From the NCBI RefSeq assembly GCF_009800925.1, contig NZ_WOYF01000004.1:62001-126000 (forward strand): 64,000 nt of DNA, written 5' to 3'. Of the stretch, positions 49,101 to 57,643 are shown piece after piece. The position numbers and the translations under genes were made by a program. Each line of letters begins with the position of its first letter. The first letter of the stretch is position 1. Below the pieces are notes generated by a model. That model made no database searches and was not told the origin of the DNA. It saw only the letters and a list, made by a program, of their open reading frames with translations. The stretch is from Budvicia diplopodorum. Its GTDB lineage: Bacteria; Pseudomonadota; Gammaproteobacteria; Enterobacterales; Enterobacteriaceae.

Positions 49101-52100
49101 TTGCTGGCGTAACATCCAACACAAAACTCCAAGGTGACGTGTGGGCACTTTCGTTACCCACGGCATCGGTGCCCGTCACGGTGATGCTGTGCGGTCCTTC
49201 TACCAGTGATGTAGTCGGTGTGTAACTCCAGTCACCCGTTTCGTTAACCGTCACGCGGCCCAGTACATGCTCACCGTCATAGATAGTGACGATGCTGCCC
49301 GCATCCCCCTTACCGGTAAAGGTCGGTGTCTGATCGTCTGTAACAGTTCCTAATGCTGTAACCGTACCCTGATAAATACCCACGTCATCAATAAATTGCT
49401 CGACGGTCGGCAGCGTTGGTGCGGTGGTATCCACCGTTAACGTGAACGATGCCGTCACCAGATTGCCGGCTGCATTCTGCGCTTCAGCGGTATAGCTGTG
49501 TGTACCTTCAGCCTGTACCGGCAGGACAAAACTCCAAACGCCGCTTGCATTTGCCGTCGAGCTACCCAGCGCAACCCCATCCGCATCCCGGACAGTGACC
49601 ACCGCGTTCGGCTGGGTCCTACCCTGCAGTTCCGGCGTGGTGTCATCCGTCGTACCGCCAGCCAGCACCGGCGTCGTGATGTTACCCACGTTGTCATTGG
49701 CCAAATCGATACTGATAACGATGTCGCTGGTGTCTACCGTAAAGGCCACGGCGGCGCTCTTGGTTTCATTACCGGCGGTATCGGTGATTTTGGTCTGATA
49801 GCTGTGTTCACCGTCGGTCAAAGGACCCAGCGCCACGCTCCAGTTTCCACTCTCATTAACGGTCGTACTGCCCACCAGAGCATTATCAACATAGATGCTG
49901 ACCATAGCACCGGCTTCGGTGCCCTGACCCGTAATGACGGGTGCGCTGTCATCGGTAATACCACCCGGCGCCACCACACCTTTTACATTACCTTTGTTGT
50001 CCATCAGCTGGCCAACGGCTCCGGCAGGTACCTGCGTATCCAGCAGCACTGGGAACACTCCGGTCTCCGGTGACACGACGCCTGCGCCGTTCACGGCGAT
50101 GGCCGTCAGGTTATAAAGACCATCAGCCCCCAGTTCGCTGGTCGTAATGGTCCACTCACCGTTGGCATCAGCAGTGGTTTCACCCACTTTCACGCGGGTA
50201 GCTTCACTGTTTGTGGCGTACACATTAATGGTCAGACCCGCACCGGCGGTACCGGTGAGGATTAAGGTGCGGTCATTGGTCGCCTGTCCCTTCTGCAACA
50301 GTCCAATATCCGCATCATCACCGTGGGTGGCGTCATCACGCACGTTTTCAATGGCGGGTGCGGCCGGAGCACCAATCACCAGCGTAAAGTCCCAGGCCGC
50401 ATCGGTCGTTCCGCTCACCTGCGGACCCACGTTACCGGCACGGTCTACGACCGCAACGGTAAAGCTATGCGTACCGCGCTCCAGCATCGCTGGCTCAAAA
50501 CTCCACTCGCCGGAAGTCTGATTAACCGCAGCGCGACCAATCTCGACGCCGCGGTCATAGATAACAACCTCAGAGATACCGGTTGCCAGCGCCTCGGCGG
50601 TAATGGTACCGCTGTAAACCGGCTGCGTATCGTCAATCACGCTGCCGTCCACCACCAGTCCCTGTACTGGACCAGCAGCATCCATCAGGCGGATTGAGCC
50701 TGCAGTAAAGGCGTCATTCCCCCCCGGTGCAACGGTGTCTATCGTAAAGTTCCAGCCTGCATCGGTCGTACCGCTGACTGCCGGTCCTTCCAGCCCGCCG
50801 TTATCCACGGCCGACACGGTGTACGCGTGTGATGAGCCTTCAGCTAAGGCGTTTTCAGGCGTGAAGCTCCAGTTGCCGTTTTCATCGACAGAAACCGTCG
50901 CAACCAGTGTGCCGTTGTCATAAATCTTAACGCGATCGATATCTGCCGTCGCCTTACCGGCATAGGTTGGACGGGTATCATTGGTATAACCACCGTCAGC
51001 GATCCGTCCGGTTACCGGTGCCACATCGTCGGTTAAGGTGATGCTGCCACTGACAATACCAGAGGTATCATTATCCGGCGCGACCTTCGGCCCGTCGACG
51101 TTCGTGCTGTTGGTGTTACCGGCCGGATCAACCGCCGCAACAACCGCATCCTTATCGCCTTTTTCCAATGGGTTAGGCCGAAGGCTCCACTTACCGTCTT
51201 GATCCACAACCACTTCCGTGATGCTATTATCACTCGGGTCGGTGACCGTGACTTTCGCCCCCGGCTCTGCAGTACCGGACAGTTCTTCCAGCGTGTTCAC
51301 CAGCACTACCGGTGCAGATGTACTCACATCAACATCAAAAGTACGCTGAGGGCTGTGGGCACTTTCATTACCCACGGCATCAGTGCCCGTCACGGTGATG
51401 CTGTGCGGTCCTTCTATCAGTGATTCTGTCGGCGTGTAGCTCCAGTCACCCGTTTCGTTAACCGTCACGCGACCCAGTACGTTCGCACCATCATAGATAG
51501 TGACGATGCTGCCCGCCTCACCCTTACCGGTAAAGGTCGGTGTCTGATCGTCAGTAACCCCACCCTGTACGATAGGCGACTGAATGCTACCAACGTCATC
51601 AAGAATATCTACGATAGTCGGCAGCGTTGGTGCGGTAATATCCACCGTTAACGTGAACGATGCCGTCACCAGATTGCCGGCTGCATTCTGCGCTTCAGCG
51701 GTATAGCTGTGTGTACCTTCAGCCTGTACCGGCAGGACAAAACGCCAAACGCCGCTTGCATTTGCCGTCGAGCTACCCAGCGCAACCCCATCCGCATCCC
51801 GAACAGTGACCACCGCGTTCGGCTGGGTCCTACCCTGCAGTTCCGGCGTGGTGTCATCCGTCGTACCGCCAGCCAGCACCGGCGTCGTGATGTTACCCAC
51901 GTTGTCATTGGCTAAATCGATACTGATAACGATGTCGCTGGTGTCTACCGTAAAGGCCACGGCGGCGCTCTTGGTTTCATTACCGGCGGTATCGGTGATT
52001 TTGGTCTGATAGCTGTGTTCACCGTCGGTCAAAGGACCCAGCGCCACGCTCCAGTTTCCACTCTCATTAACGGTCGTACTGCCCACCAGAGCATTATCAA

Positions 52101-54552
52101 CATAGATGCTGACCATAGCACCGGCTTCGGCGCCCTGACCCGTAATGACGGGTGCGCTGTCATCGGTAATACCACCCGGTGCCACCACACCTTTTACATC
52201 ACCTTTGTTGTCCATCAGCTGGCCAACGGCTCCGGCAGGTGCCTGCGTATCCAGCAGCACTGGGAACACTCCGGTCTCCGGTGACACGACGCCTGCGCCG
52301 TTCACGGCGATGGCCGTCAGGTTATAAAGACCATCAGCCCCCAGTTCGCTGGTCGTAATGGTCCACTCACCGTTGGCATCAGCAGTGGTTTCACCCACTT
52401 TCACGCGGGTACCTTCACTGTTTGTGGCGTATACGTTAATGGTCAGACCCGCACCGGCGGTACCGGCGAGGATTAAGGTGCGGTCATTGGTCGCCTGTCC
52501 CTTCTGCAACAGTCCAGTATCCGCATCATCACCGTGGGTGGCGTCATCACGCACGTTTTCAATGGCGGGTGCGGCCGGAGCACCAATCACCAGCGTAAAG
52601 TCCCAGGCCGCATCGGTCGTTCCGCTCACCTGCGGACCCACGTTACCGGCACGGTCTACGACCGCAACGGTAAAGCTATGCGTACCGCGCTCCAGCATCG
52701 CTGGCTCAAAACTCCACTCACCGGAAGTCTGATTAACCGCAGCGCGACCAATCTCGACGCCGCGGTCATAGATAACAACCTCAGAGATACCGGTTGCCAG
52801 CGCCTCGGCAGTAATGGTACCGCTGTAAACCGGCTGCGTATCGTCAATCACGCTGCCGTCCACCACCAGTCCCTGTACTGGACCAACATCGTCCATCAGG
52901 CGGATTGAGCCTGCAGTAAAAGCGTCATTTCCCCCCGGTGCAACGGTGTCTACCGTAAAGTTCCAGCCTGCATCGGTCGTACCGCTGACTCTTGCGCCTT
53001 CATTACCGGCTTTATCTACTGCAGAAACGCTATACGCGTGTGACGAGCCTTCAGCTAAGGCGCTTTCAGGCGTGTAGCTCCAGTTGCCGTTTTTATCGAC
53101 AGAAACCGTCGCAACCAGTGTGCCGTTGTCATAAATCTTAACGCGATCGATATCTGCCGTCGCCTTACCGGCATAGGTTGGACGGGTATCATTAGTATGA
53201 CCACCGTCAGCGATCGGTCCCGTTACCGGTGCCACATCGTCGGTTAAGGTGATGCTGCCTTTAACAATACCTGAAGTCTTATTATCTGGTGATACGCTAT
53301 CAATGGTGAAGTTCCAGCCGCTATCATTCGTGCCGCTGACTCTTGCCCCTTCATTACCGGCTTTATCTACTGCAGAAACGCTAAATTCATGGACAGATCC
53401 TTCCGCTAAAGAATTTTCAGGCGTGTAGCTCCATTTACCATCCGCCCCCACCTTCACAGTAGCAATCAGCGAACCGTTATCATAAATCTTAACGTAATCC
53501 ACATCTTTCGTGGCCTTACCGGCATAGGTTGGACGGGTATCATTGGTGCTACCGCCATCGGCGATCAACCCAGTCACCGGTGCCACATCATCGATTAACA
53601 TGATGCTACCTTTAACAATACCGGAAGTACTATTATCAGGTGTACTGCCATCAATGGTGAAGTTCCAGCCGCTATCATTCGTGCCGCTAACTCTTACGCT
53701 TTCATTACCGTATTTATCTACTGCAGAAACACTAAACTCATGGCTAGAGCCTTCTGCTAAGGCGTTTTCAGGCGTGTAGCTCCATTTACCATCCGCACCC
53801 ACCGTCACTGTAGCAACGACTTGGCCATTATCATAAATTCTTACGTAAACAGCATCTGATGTAGCCGTACCTGAATAGGTTGGGCGAGTATCATTAGTTA
53901 CTCCACCATCTTTAATTAAACCAGTTACAGGATTTACGTCATCAGTTAATGTAATGCTATCACTAATAATATTAGTCACCGATGTCGGAACAGGTGCTGG
54001 TGAACGTGAATCATCCTTGTCATTGTCATCGTCATTATTACTTGCATAAGCGGCAGCTGCCGCACCAAGGCCAATAACTCCCATAGCCAACGCCCACCAC
54101 AAGAAACCGCCGTTATCGCCGCCACCCGCTTCGGGATCCGCTTTTATAAAACCATTGCCACCCAGAGCTGCCTGAGTAACTGCACCGTCGGCCATTTCCG
54201 GAGCATAATCCTGTAGTTCGCCGGAAGTAGGGATAAACTCATAATACTGCCCAGATTCAGATAAACCGATGATATGAACATCAGCCAGATTCAGTTCATA
54301 ATAATTTTCAAATACAATATCCGGATAGGTGATATCACTACCATCACCAAAGCTCATGACTAAATTATTACCAATACGTTTGTATGTAACAATATGTGGA
54401 GCTTTACCTGTCACTTGATCCAATAACTCAATATTCACTTTCCCATTTTTAGGAATAGCAATATTTGTAGCAGAACCATTACCAGGCATAACCTGATATT
54501 CTTTAATTACACCATCAACACCACGCAATTTAACCTGAATTAAATTACTCAT
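43180..54552 (-). CDS. Giant BapA-like type I-secreted adhesin (3790 residues)
   Basis: An adhesin of 3790 residues. Residues 1-140 are a BapA-type prefix domain. A hydrophobic stretch follows (about 150-170, FLWWALAMGVIGLGAAAAAY), then a short Asp-rich linker. Roughly 14 full Ig-like domains of ~100 residues fill 190-1850. Two ~800-residue modules of 14 repeats each occupy about 1901-2700 and 2814-3614, each preceded by a short Ig-like linker. The C-terminus (3615-3790) has an RTX-like patch (DAKGGDDLIVI, LDGGDGIDWL) and a secretion signal. No Sec signal peptide is seen. It probably mediates surface attachment and biofilm formation. Confidence 0.93.
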   Translation of the reverse strand: MSNLIQVKLRGVDGVIKEYQVMPGNGSATNIAIPKNGKVNIELLDQVTGKAPHIVTYKRIGNNLVMSFGDGSDITYPDIVFENYYELNLADVHIIGLSESGQYYEFIPTSGELQDYAPEMADGAVTQAALGGNGFIKADPEAGGGDNGGFLWWALAMGVIGLGAAAAAYASNNDDDNDKDDSRSPAPVPTSVTNIISDSITLTDDVNPVTGLIKDGGVTNDTRPTYSGTATSDAVYVRIYDNGQVVATVTVGADGKWSYTPENALAEGSSHEFSVSAVDKYGNESVRVSGTNDSGWNFTIDGSTPDNSTSGIVKGSIMLIDDVAPVTGLIADGGSTNDTRPTYAGKATKDVDYVKIYDNGSLIATVKVGADGKWSYTPENSLAEGSVHEFSVSAVDKAGNEGARVSGTNDSGWNFTIDSVSPDNKTSGIVKGSITLTDDVAPVTGPIADGGHTNDTRPTYAGKATADIDRVKIYDNGTLVATVSVDKNGNWSYTPESALAEGSSHAYSVSAVDKAGNEGARVSGTTDAGWNFTVDTVAPGGNDAFTAGSIRLMDDVGPVQGLVVDGSVIDDTQPVYSGTITAEALATGISEVVIYDRGVEIGRAAVNQTSGEWSFEPAMLERGTHSFTVAVVDRAGNVGPQVSGTTDAAWDFTLVIGAPAAPAIENVRDDATHGDDADTGLLQKGQATNDRTLILAGTAGAGLTINVYATNSEGTRVKVGETTADANGEWTITTSELGADGLYNLTAIAVNGAGVVSPETGVFPVLLDTQAPAGAVGQLMDNKGDVKGVVAPGGITDDSAPVITGQGAEAGAMVSIYVDNALVGSTTVNESGNWSVALGPLTDGEHSYQTKITDTAGNETKSAAVAFTVDTSDIVISIDLANDNVGNITTPVLAGGTTDDTTPELQGRTQPNAVVTVRDADGVALGSSTANASGVWRFVLPVQAEGTHSYTAEAQNAAGNLVTASFTLTVDITAPTLPTIVDILDDVGSIQSPIVQGGVTDDQTPTFTGKGEAGSIVTIYDGANVLGRVTVNETGDWSYTPTESLIEGPHSITVTGTDAVGNESAHSPQRTFDVDVSTSAPVVLVNTLEELSGTAEPGAKVTVTDPSDNSITEVVVDQDGKWSLRPNPLEKGDKDAVVAAVDPAGNTNSTNVDGPKVAPDNDTSGIVSGSITLTDDVAPVTGRIADGGYTNDTRPTYAGKATADIDRVKIYDNGTLVATVSVDENGNWSFTPENALAEGSSHAYTVSAVDNGGLEGPAVSGTTDAGWNFTIDTVAPGGNDAFTAGSIRLMDAAGPVQGLVVDGSVIDDTQPVYSGTITAEALATGISEVVIYDRGVEIGRAAVNQTSGEWSFEPAMLERGTHSFTVAVVDRAGNVGPQVSGTTDAAWDFTLVIGAPAAPAIENVRDDATHGDDADIGLLQKGQATNDRTLILTGTAGAGLTINVYATNSEATRVKVGETTADANGEWTITTSELGADGLYNLTAIAVNGAGVVSPETGVFPVLLDTQVPAGAVGQLMDNKGNVKGVVAPGGITDDSAPVITGQGTEAGAMVSIYVDNALVGSTTVNESGNWSVALGPLTDGEHSYQTKITDTAGNETKSAAVAFTVDTSDIVISIDLANDNVGNITTPVLAGGTTDDTTPELQGRTQPNAVVTVRDADGVALGSSTANASGVWSFVLPVQAEGTHSYTAEAQNAAGNLVTASFTLTVDTTAPTLPTVEQFIDDVGIYQGTVTALGTVTDDQTPTFTGKGDAGSIVTIYDGEHVLGRVTVNETGDWSYTPTTSLVEGPHSITVTGTDAVGNESAHTSPWSFVLDVTPANVGISQNAEEILGGVTEPGVTVLVKTNSGVITRTVAGEDGRWIMVPNPVASGEKATISTIDPAGNQSGETAFEGAALSSYDLLKASIVLNTSTNSDNVNPSVTCLTNGNLVVIWQDGGDNNVQMQMYTADGIKRIGVEQQVNQRTNGSQDSPQVVALADGSFLIVWESNDGGLDNSGYGIVARRYGADGQALTEEFLVNTATNGAQRDPSVVALSNGGYVISWTDVSSDGVIQRSYDSKNVPQGVVNVPGGTSVGTFGGSEMAAFTDSAHAGMYITVWNGLNGPGDSAASGIIGQIFTADGRPLGDAFQINTTTNSWQNFPDVVTLKDGSFVVVFDSSDAMVADFSGIRAVRYSVNPTTGAVQVMGSGDFLVNSYTPGKQYKPVAVALEDGGYLVVWGSDGGDGSGSAIYAQRYSASNEKIGHEFLVNSNTQYSQGMASDIRSVAHILDATLMDNGNVFVSWQAYSDVTKKHSIEGIVVDVNASYYSEFIVNTVTNSTQAKSSTTHLSTGGFVVVWESSASDYSVKGQLFDAKGMPVGQEFLVNTSGQGDQGQPSVVELANGGFQVVWADSPNSSSMDFIKGQNFTYSYNSNQILTGVQAVGTEFTINSGGEGSGSNRPVNVALSDGGYMVVWQTVNSGKYQIYSHQYNANGSPVGGEVLVSATGLPNTEGNAFPSLAQLANGQIVVTYTKRTSNGNDVFMRTYDPVTHQYLSGELMVNQTVANNQASAKIAALDNGNYIVTWDSNNTAGPDQSVAGIWGRIYNAQGVAQGNEFLVNTSTPNNQYLAQVVSRADGSFVAVYASETDPAPGLNTAGIYAQLFDKNGNKIGQELRINQLTVGNQEEISATFLEGGQLFVSWTDFGVADGSGSAIKGRLIDLEHTLGLIAPPVAGTNPTQIAYQPAKSPVLDEVPPNVGIHANTKELLAGQTEPGAIVRVTDADGQLHQVVADAKGFWSISPNPLSVNEKGTIVVADKAGNQSEPILIRGSDLDNYNLLKESIVLNTSTNSDNVNPSVTCLTNGNLVVIWQDGGDNNVQMQMYTADGIKRIGVEQQVNQRTNGSQDSPQVVALADGSFLIVWESNDGGLDNSGYGIVARRYGADGQALTEEFLVNTATNGAQRDPSVVALSNGGYVISWTDVSSDGVIQRSYDSKNVPQGVVNVPGGTSAGTFGGSEMAAFTDSAHAGMYITVWNGLNGPGDSAASGIIGQIFAADGKPLGDAFQINTTTNSWQNFPDVVTLKDGSFVVVFDSSDAMVADFSGIRAVRYSVNPTTGAVQVMGSGDFLVNSYTPGKQYKPVAVALEDGGYLVVWGSDGGDGSGSAIYAQRYSASNEKIGHEFLVNSNTQYSQGMASDIRSVAHILDATLMDNGNVFVSWQAYSDVTKKHSIEGIVVDVNASYYSEFIVNTVTNSTQAKSSTTHLSTGGFVVVWESSASDYSVKGQLFDAKGMPVGQEFLVNTSGQGDQGQPSVVELANGGFQVVWADSPNSSSVDFIRGQNFTYSYNSNHILTGVQAVGTEFTINSGGEGSGSNRPVNVALSDGGYMVVWQTVNSGKYQIYSHQYNADGSPVGGEVLVSATGLPNTEGNAFPSLAQLANGQVVVTYTKRTSNGNDVFMRTYDPVTHQYLSGELMVNQTVANNQASAKIAALDNGNYIVTWDSNNTAGPDQSVAGIWGRIYNAQGVAQGNEFLVNTSTPNNQYLAQVVSRADGSFVAVYASETDPAPGLNTAGIYAQFFDKNGNKIGQELRINQLTVGNQEEISATFLEGGQLFVSWTDFGVADGSGSAIKGRLIDLEQTLGLTNVSGKGETHIEYIPATTHVTGTENHDVLDARGASTVDAKGGDDLIVINTTNFTKLDGGDGIDWLTWDSYSNFELGSVSAKIFNIEGINMANNMAQTLVIRPEDILDMKKSGEPILHITGDTGTNNNGAKDTVNIDLSLWSSSSPEDKGGVVYNVYTNEEDTTIQLWIQQGMNVV
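43711..46113 (-). repeat. Long repeat copy A (propeller-like module 2 of the adhesin)
   Basis: About 2.4 kb is nearly identical to 46450-48852. The offset is 2739 bp, exactly 913 codons, so both copies are in frame. Differences are scattered single bases. It encodes residues about 2814-3614. Confidence 0.92.
46450..48852 (-). repeat. Long repeat copy B (propeller-like module 1 of the adhesin)
   Basis: Partner of 43711-46113. Encodes residues about 1901-2700, made of 14 units of 50-65 residues with the consensus EFLVNTxTNxxQxxPxVxxL followed by GGFVVVW-like strands. Confidence 0.92.
49140..51060 (-). repeat. Long repeat copy C (Ig-domain block of the adhesin)
   Basis: About 1.9 kb is nearly identical to 51351-53271. 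The offset is 2211 bp, exactly 737 codons. It encodes a run of about six Ig-like domains, residues 1165-1804. Confidence 0.9.
51351..53271 (-). repeat. Long repeat copy D (Ig-domain block of the adhesin)
   Basis: Partner of 49140-51060. Encodes residues about 428-1067 in the same domain order. Confidence 0.9.
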
Positions 54553-54651
54553 AAAAATATCCTTTAATTAATCGAACAAAAAATAATCCATTATTGATTT
54601 TTCATCATGGACATAATGCATAACAGAGGAAATAATCGAGCACCCGCTCTC

Positions 54652-55608
54652 TTAATTATTTATTTTTGGGATACCGTAAACTTCCACTTCCACCCTCCGA
54701 TTAGGTTCATTACAAAGAATGATTTCATTTCTATTCTGATAACGGTCTGAGCAATCAGTGACAATCAAATTATTTTGTCCTAATCCTTGAACTTGAATCA
54801 GCCCACTAGATAATCCTAATGCCTTCAATCTCATTGCAACACCTTCAGCTCTTTTCAATGAAAGGTTAGTATTATAATCAGGTGAACCAATTAGATCGGC
54901 GTATCCGTTGACTACTACTTTGTCTATTGTTTGATAATTATTCTTTATAGCTGCCGCTATATTAGCCAGCTCGTCCTTTCCTTTTTCCGTTAATCCATTA
55001 ATATCATATCGGCCAAATTTAAATAAAGTAGAGGCAGCAATATTGAATACTTCATCTGGACAGCTACGATTAAGATCGAGGCGTGAAATAGTATGTATTT
55101 GTAATGGCAATGTCTTAATAGCCCCTATTGAATCTTGATCGTCAATCCAACGTCCAATAACGCTCCCATCGTCATTTATTGCCACTTGATAAAAACTAAG
55201 CGTACCAGGCTTCAGTCTCAGACTAATCTCACTATGATTAAGCGTTTCCTGACTAATGTTTTCTTTTTTAGATCCTAATGAAAATGTAATATTTTCAACA
55301 TTGCTACATAACGATATAACGCTTGCTTTGGCTTCTGATACCAAAGACGCATGGTATTGCCCGTCAATAAAAATATTCAACGGCTTTTTTATATAAGAGT
55401 CATTCGGTTTACTCATTCGAAAAACGATAAGTTTCGCAATACCCGGTTCCGCAAGAATATTTTCACCAGAGTCTTGAACTTCTATGGCCCACTTAGGCTT
55501 TACATCGGCATCATTATTTCCTGATGCCATAGATATGCTTGACAAAGCTAATAATGATAAACACATCAACAATAAAAATTGCGTTTTCTTTGCTATAAAA
55601 TCCAGCAT
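54652..55608 (-). CDS. OmpA-family protein, first gene of the adhesin operon
   Basis: A 318-residue exported protein. The ATG at 55608 (MLDFIAKKTQ) has an AAAGGA site upstream and gives a clean Sec signal peptide ending near SISMASG. The C-terminal ~110 residues form an OmpA-like peptidoglycan-binding domain (VVNGYADLIGSPDYNTNLSLKRAEGVAMRL, then PNRRVEVEVYG). The N-terminal ~190 residues are a beta-rich domain I do not recognise. It lies 100 bp before the adhesin on the same strand, so it probably anchors or gates the adhesin-secretion assembly at the cell wall. Confidence 0.85.
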   Translation of the reverse strand: MLDFIAKKTQFLLLMCLSLLALSSISMASGNNDADVKPKWAIEVQDSGENILAEPGIAKLIVFRMSKPNDSYIKKPLNIFIDGQYHASLVSEAKASVISLCSNVENITFSLGSKKENISQETLNHSEISLRLKPGTLSFYQVAINDDGSVIGRWIDDQDSIGAIKTLPLQIHTISRLDLNRSCPDEVFNIAASTLFKFGRYDINGLTEKGKDELANIAAAIKNNYQTIDKVVVNGYADLIGSPDYNTNLSLKRAEGVAMRLKALGLSSGLIQVQGLGQNNLIVTDCSDRYQNRNEIILCNEPNRRVEVEVYGIPKINN

Positions 55609-55702
55609 AATAATTCCTTTTAAAAAAATTTTACATTCTAATGAGTTATCACTCACTATTATTTAATCCACTGAGAATAGATTACTTAATCAATATTTCT
55701 GA

Positions 55703-55903
55703 CTAATCATTAAGTTGCTGACAATGCAGGCTAACTCTTGTATCTGATCTTTTATATGTGTATTTAGTTTGGAACGTTTTATTACAATGGCTACATTTAT
55801 AGCGTTGTAATTTTGAAGCCGTAGTTTTGCCATGCTTGCAAACCCCTGAGCTATTTCCACAGTAAATACATGGAATTGGAATCCTAAATTTTATTTGAGC
55901 CAT
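55703..55903 (-). pseudogene. IS1-type InsA zinc-ribbon remnant
   Basis: The reading frame begins MAQIKFRIPIPCIYCGN and continues as KLQRYKCSHCNKTFQTKY. This fits the N-terminal zinc-binding domain of IS1 InsA (two CxxC pairs, then TFQ-Y). InsA's helix-turn-helix part is missing and no insB follows. Treated as a remnant; a small free-standing zinc-ribbon protein is the alternative. Confidence 0.55.
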
Positions 55904-56259
55904 CATAATAGATAAATTTCTATTTCCTTTAGACAGGTCACTTCTAAATTGATACCGGACCTGGTTGGTATCTAAAAACACCCAATTAACTTATCAGATA
56001 AAGAAATGCCACTCACAAATCCTACCAAATGCTAGTGCCATTACTTACCCTGACTAATTCGATACAGAAGATACCTTTAAACCAATACACATCATAAGTT
56101 TAATTGAAAAAATCAATTATATAGTTTTTTATTATCAATAAATCATTAATTATAGATTTAAATTTCAATTAATATAAATTTCATAAAAATTTTCGCGCAA
56201 CTCACGAAAAAATAGCATAGATAAAGATGCATCAGGCTGAATACTCTGGGAGGTTTAAT

Positions 56260-56415
56260 ATGAACTTTTGCCTGTTTTATTATGCCGGAAGATCTCTAAA
56301 AGCATCTGGTACTGCTATAAGGGATATTGACATTAAGTCTGTATATGGAGGTTTATTAGGGGATCTTAAGGCAGAGGGACTAGCTTGCAGAATAACATTC
56401 TCAACTAATAGCTAA
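56260..56415 (+). CDS. Hypothetical small protein (51 residues)
   Basis: An ORF of 51 residues (MNFCLFYYAGRSLKASG at the start) with a strong GGGAGG ribosome site at 56248-56253, six bases before the ATG. It has two cysteines and no clear transmembrane helix. No family recognised. The start signal is the main support. It is convergent with the winged-helix regulator gene. Confidence 0.4.
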   Translation: MNFCLFYYAGRSLKASGTAIRDIDIKSVYGGLLGDLKAEGLACRITFSTNS

Positions 56416-56488
56416 GAGTGGAACAATAGTTTTATATAGCGAACTTTTTGAATAGCCTTAATATTCAAGGCTAAACATTATGCTGACT

Positions 56489-56959
56489 TCAAATTTCTCC
56501 CTTATCTATATCTATACATATAGATATCTCATATAAAATATTAATTTTTAATGAGTTACCTTTTAAAACAGTCCTATCATCAATAACATTACCTTTTTCT
56601 GATATGTTTAAAGAAGGTGAGTTATCCATAGTCATAGGAGAAACTGTACCGCTAAATTCAAATCCCACCTTAGGTATTGTAATAATCAACGATTTTTCCA
56701 AGCCTAACTTCAGCATCTCCTTTCTTAAGAAGCTTACATAAAAATTAAGATTGTTATTTGAAGATACCAAGCCATATTTATCCCATATTTCCTCCAACAG
56801 CGTATCACGAGAGATAACACTACCTGGATTCATTAAAAAATAACACAATAACCTTGCAGGGATATTCGAAAGAGTAATCAACGATAGTTCATCACCGAGC
56901 CTTTTCAGAGTTCGATCCTCTGAATTATAGCTAACTTGATTTTGTATTAAGTATATCAT
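56489..56959 (-). CDS. OmpR/CadC-type winged-helix regulator without membrane segment
   Basis: A 156-residue protein. Residues about 10-105 form an OmpR/PhoB-type winged helix: LSNIPARLLCYFLMNPGSVISRDTLLEEIW, NNNLNFYVSFLRKEM, and the IITIPKVGFEFSG wing. No receiver domain, and no transmembrane helix as in CadC/ToxR; the C-terminal 50 residues are polar and unknown. Such soluble wHTH proteins often sit beside enterobacterial surface-structure genes. It is upstream of, and on the same strand as, the adhesin operon, so control of that operon is plausible but unproven. Confidence 0.75.
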   Translation of the reverse strand: MIYLIQNQVSYNSEDRTLKRLGDELSLITLSNIPARLLCYFLMNPGSVISRDTLLEEIWDKYGLVSSNNNLNFYVSFLRKEMLKLGLEKSLIITIPKVGFEFSGTVSPMTMDNSPSLNISEKGNVIDDRTVLKGNSLKINILYEISICIDIDKGEI

Positions 56960-57643
56960 GATAATTGAATCTCTAATGGATACCTTATATTAATATTAAT
57001 ACGGGCAAAAGAGTAGTGTAAAAGAAAAAAGTTGTCAATAATAGTTTGACCGCTCTTTTAATTTAATACTAAATTTATTTTCTATTTTATTAACTGAAAA
57101 ATGTAAAAATCAGACTAGAATAAAACATAAATTTCTTACTGTAATATTACATAACCCTCTGATAAAGAGATTTTAATTTTCCACCTTAGTGCCAAAATGG
57201 CTGAACCTAAAAAATAGAGTCATACTAAAAAATTGTATATAGATTAAAAATAACACTCAAATTTAATATTACCAATCAAAAAAAACATAGCCATTAAGTT
57301 GTAAATATGTTAAACATCATAAGCACTTATTAAATGAGTAATCATAATTAGTTATTTTAGCAATTCAGATAATTATAATGTCCAATACTGGAATTGGCTC
57401 AGAATTAAAGAATAGCCAGCCTCTATCATTGATAGTTAGCGGACTCTTATGATTTAATTCCAAATGATTTGTTAACTAGTATTTATAATATACTTTTGTG
57501 GTGCTAATTGGCTTTGTTGAATAAATCAGCTTTAAACAAAATAGTCTTTTGGATGGGCAATATATCGGGCAACTCGCATACCAATCTGTCCTTGATTTAA
57601 TACCCACCTTGTTTTCAAATCAATTAACAAAAGCGAGGTAATT
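56960..57643. other. AT-rich gene-free stretch with an IS5/IS903-like end
   Basis: About 680 bp of very AT-rich DNA upstream of the winged-helix gene, with no convincing gene. Near 57510-57530 the sequence GGCTTTGTTGAATAAATC matches the terminal repeat typical of IS903/IS5-group elements, but no transposase of that group is present. Confidence 0.5.

Noticed and set aside
49498..50073. Long plus-strand ORFs (up to 191 codons) opposite the adhesin
   Set aside because: They are duplicated along with the adhesin repeats and have the skewed composition of antisense shadows; no ribosome sites.
43180..54552. CRISPR-like or satellite array suspected from repeated sequence
   Set aside because: The repeats are coding, in frame and hundreds of codons long, with no short direct repeat and unique spacer pattern.
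55703..55735. Possible IS1-type terminal repeat at the end of the InsA remnant
   Set aside because: The match to the IS1 end is partial and in the wrong orientation for a right end, so it is likely chance.
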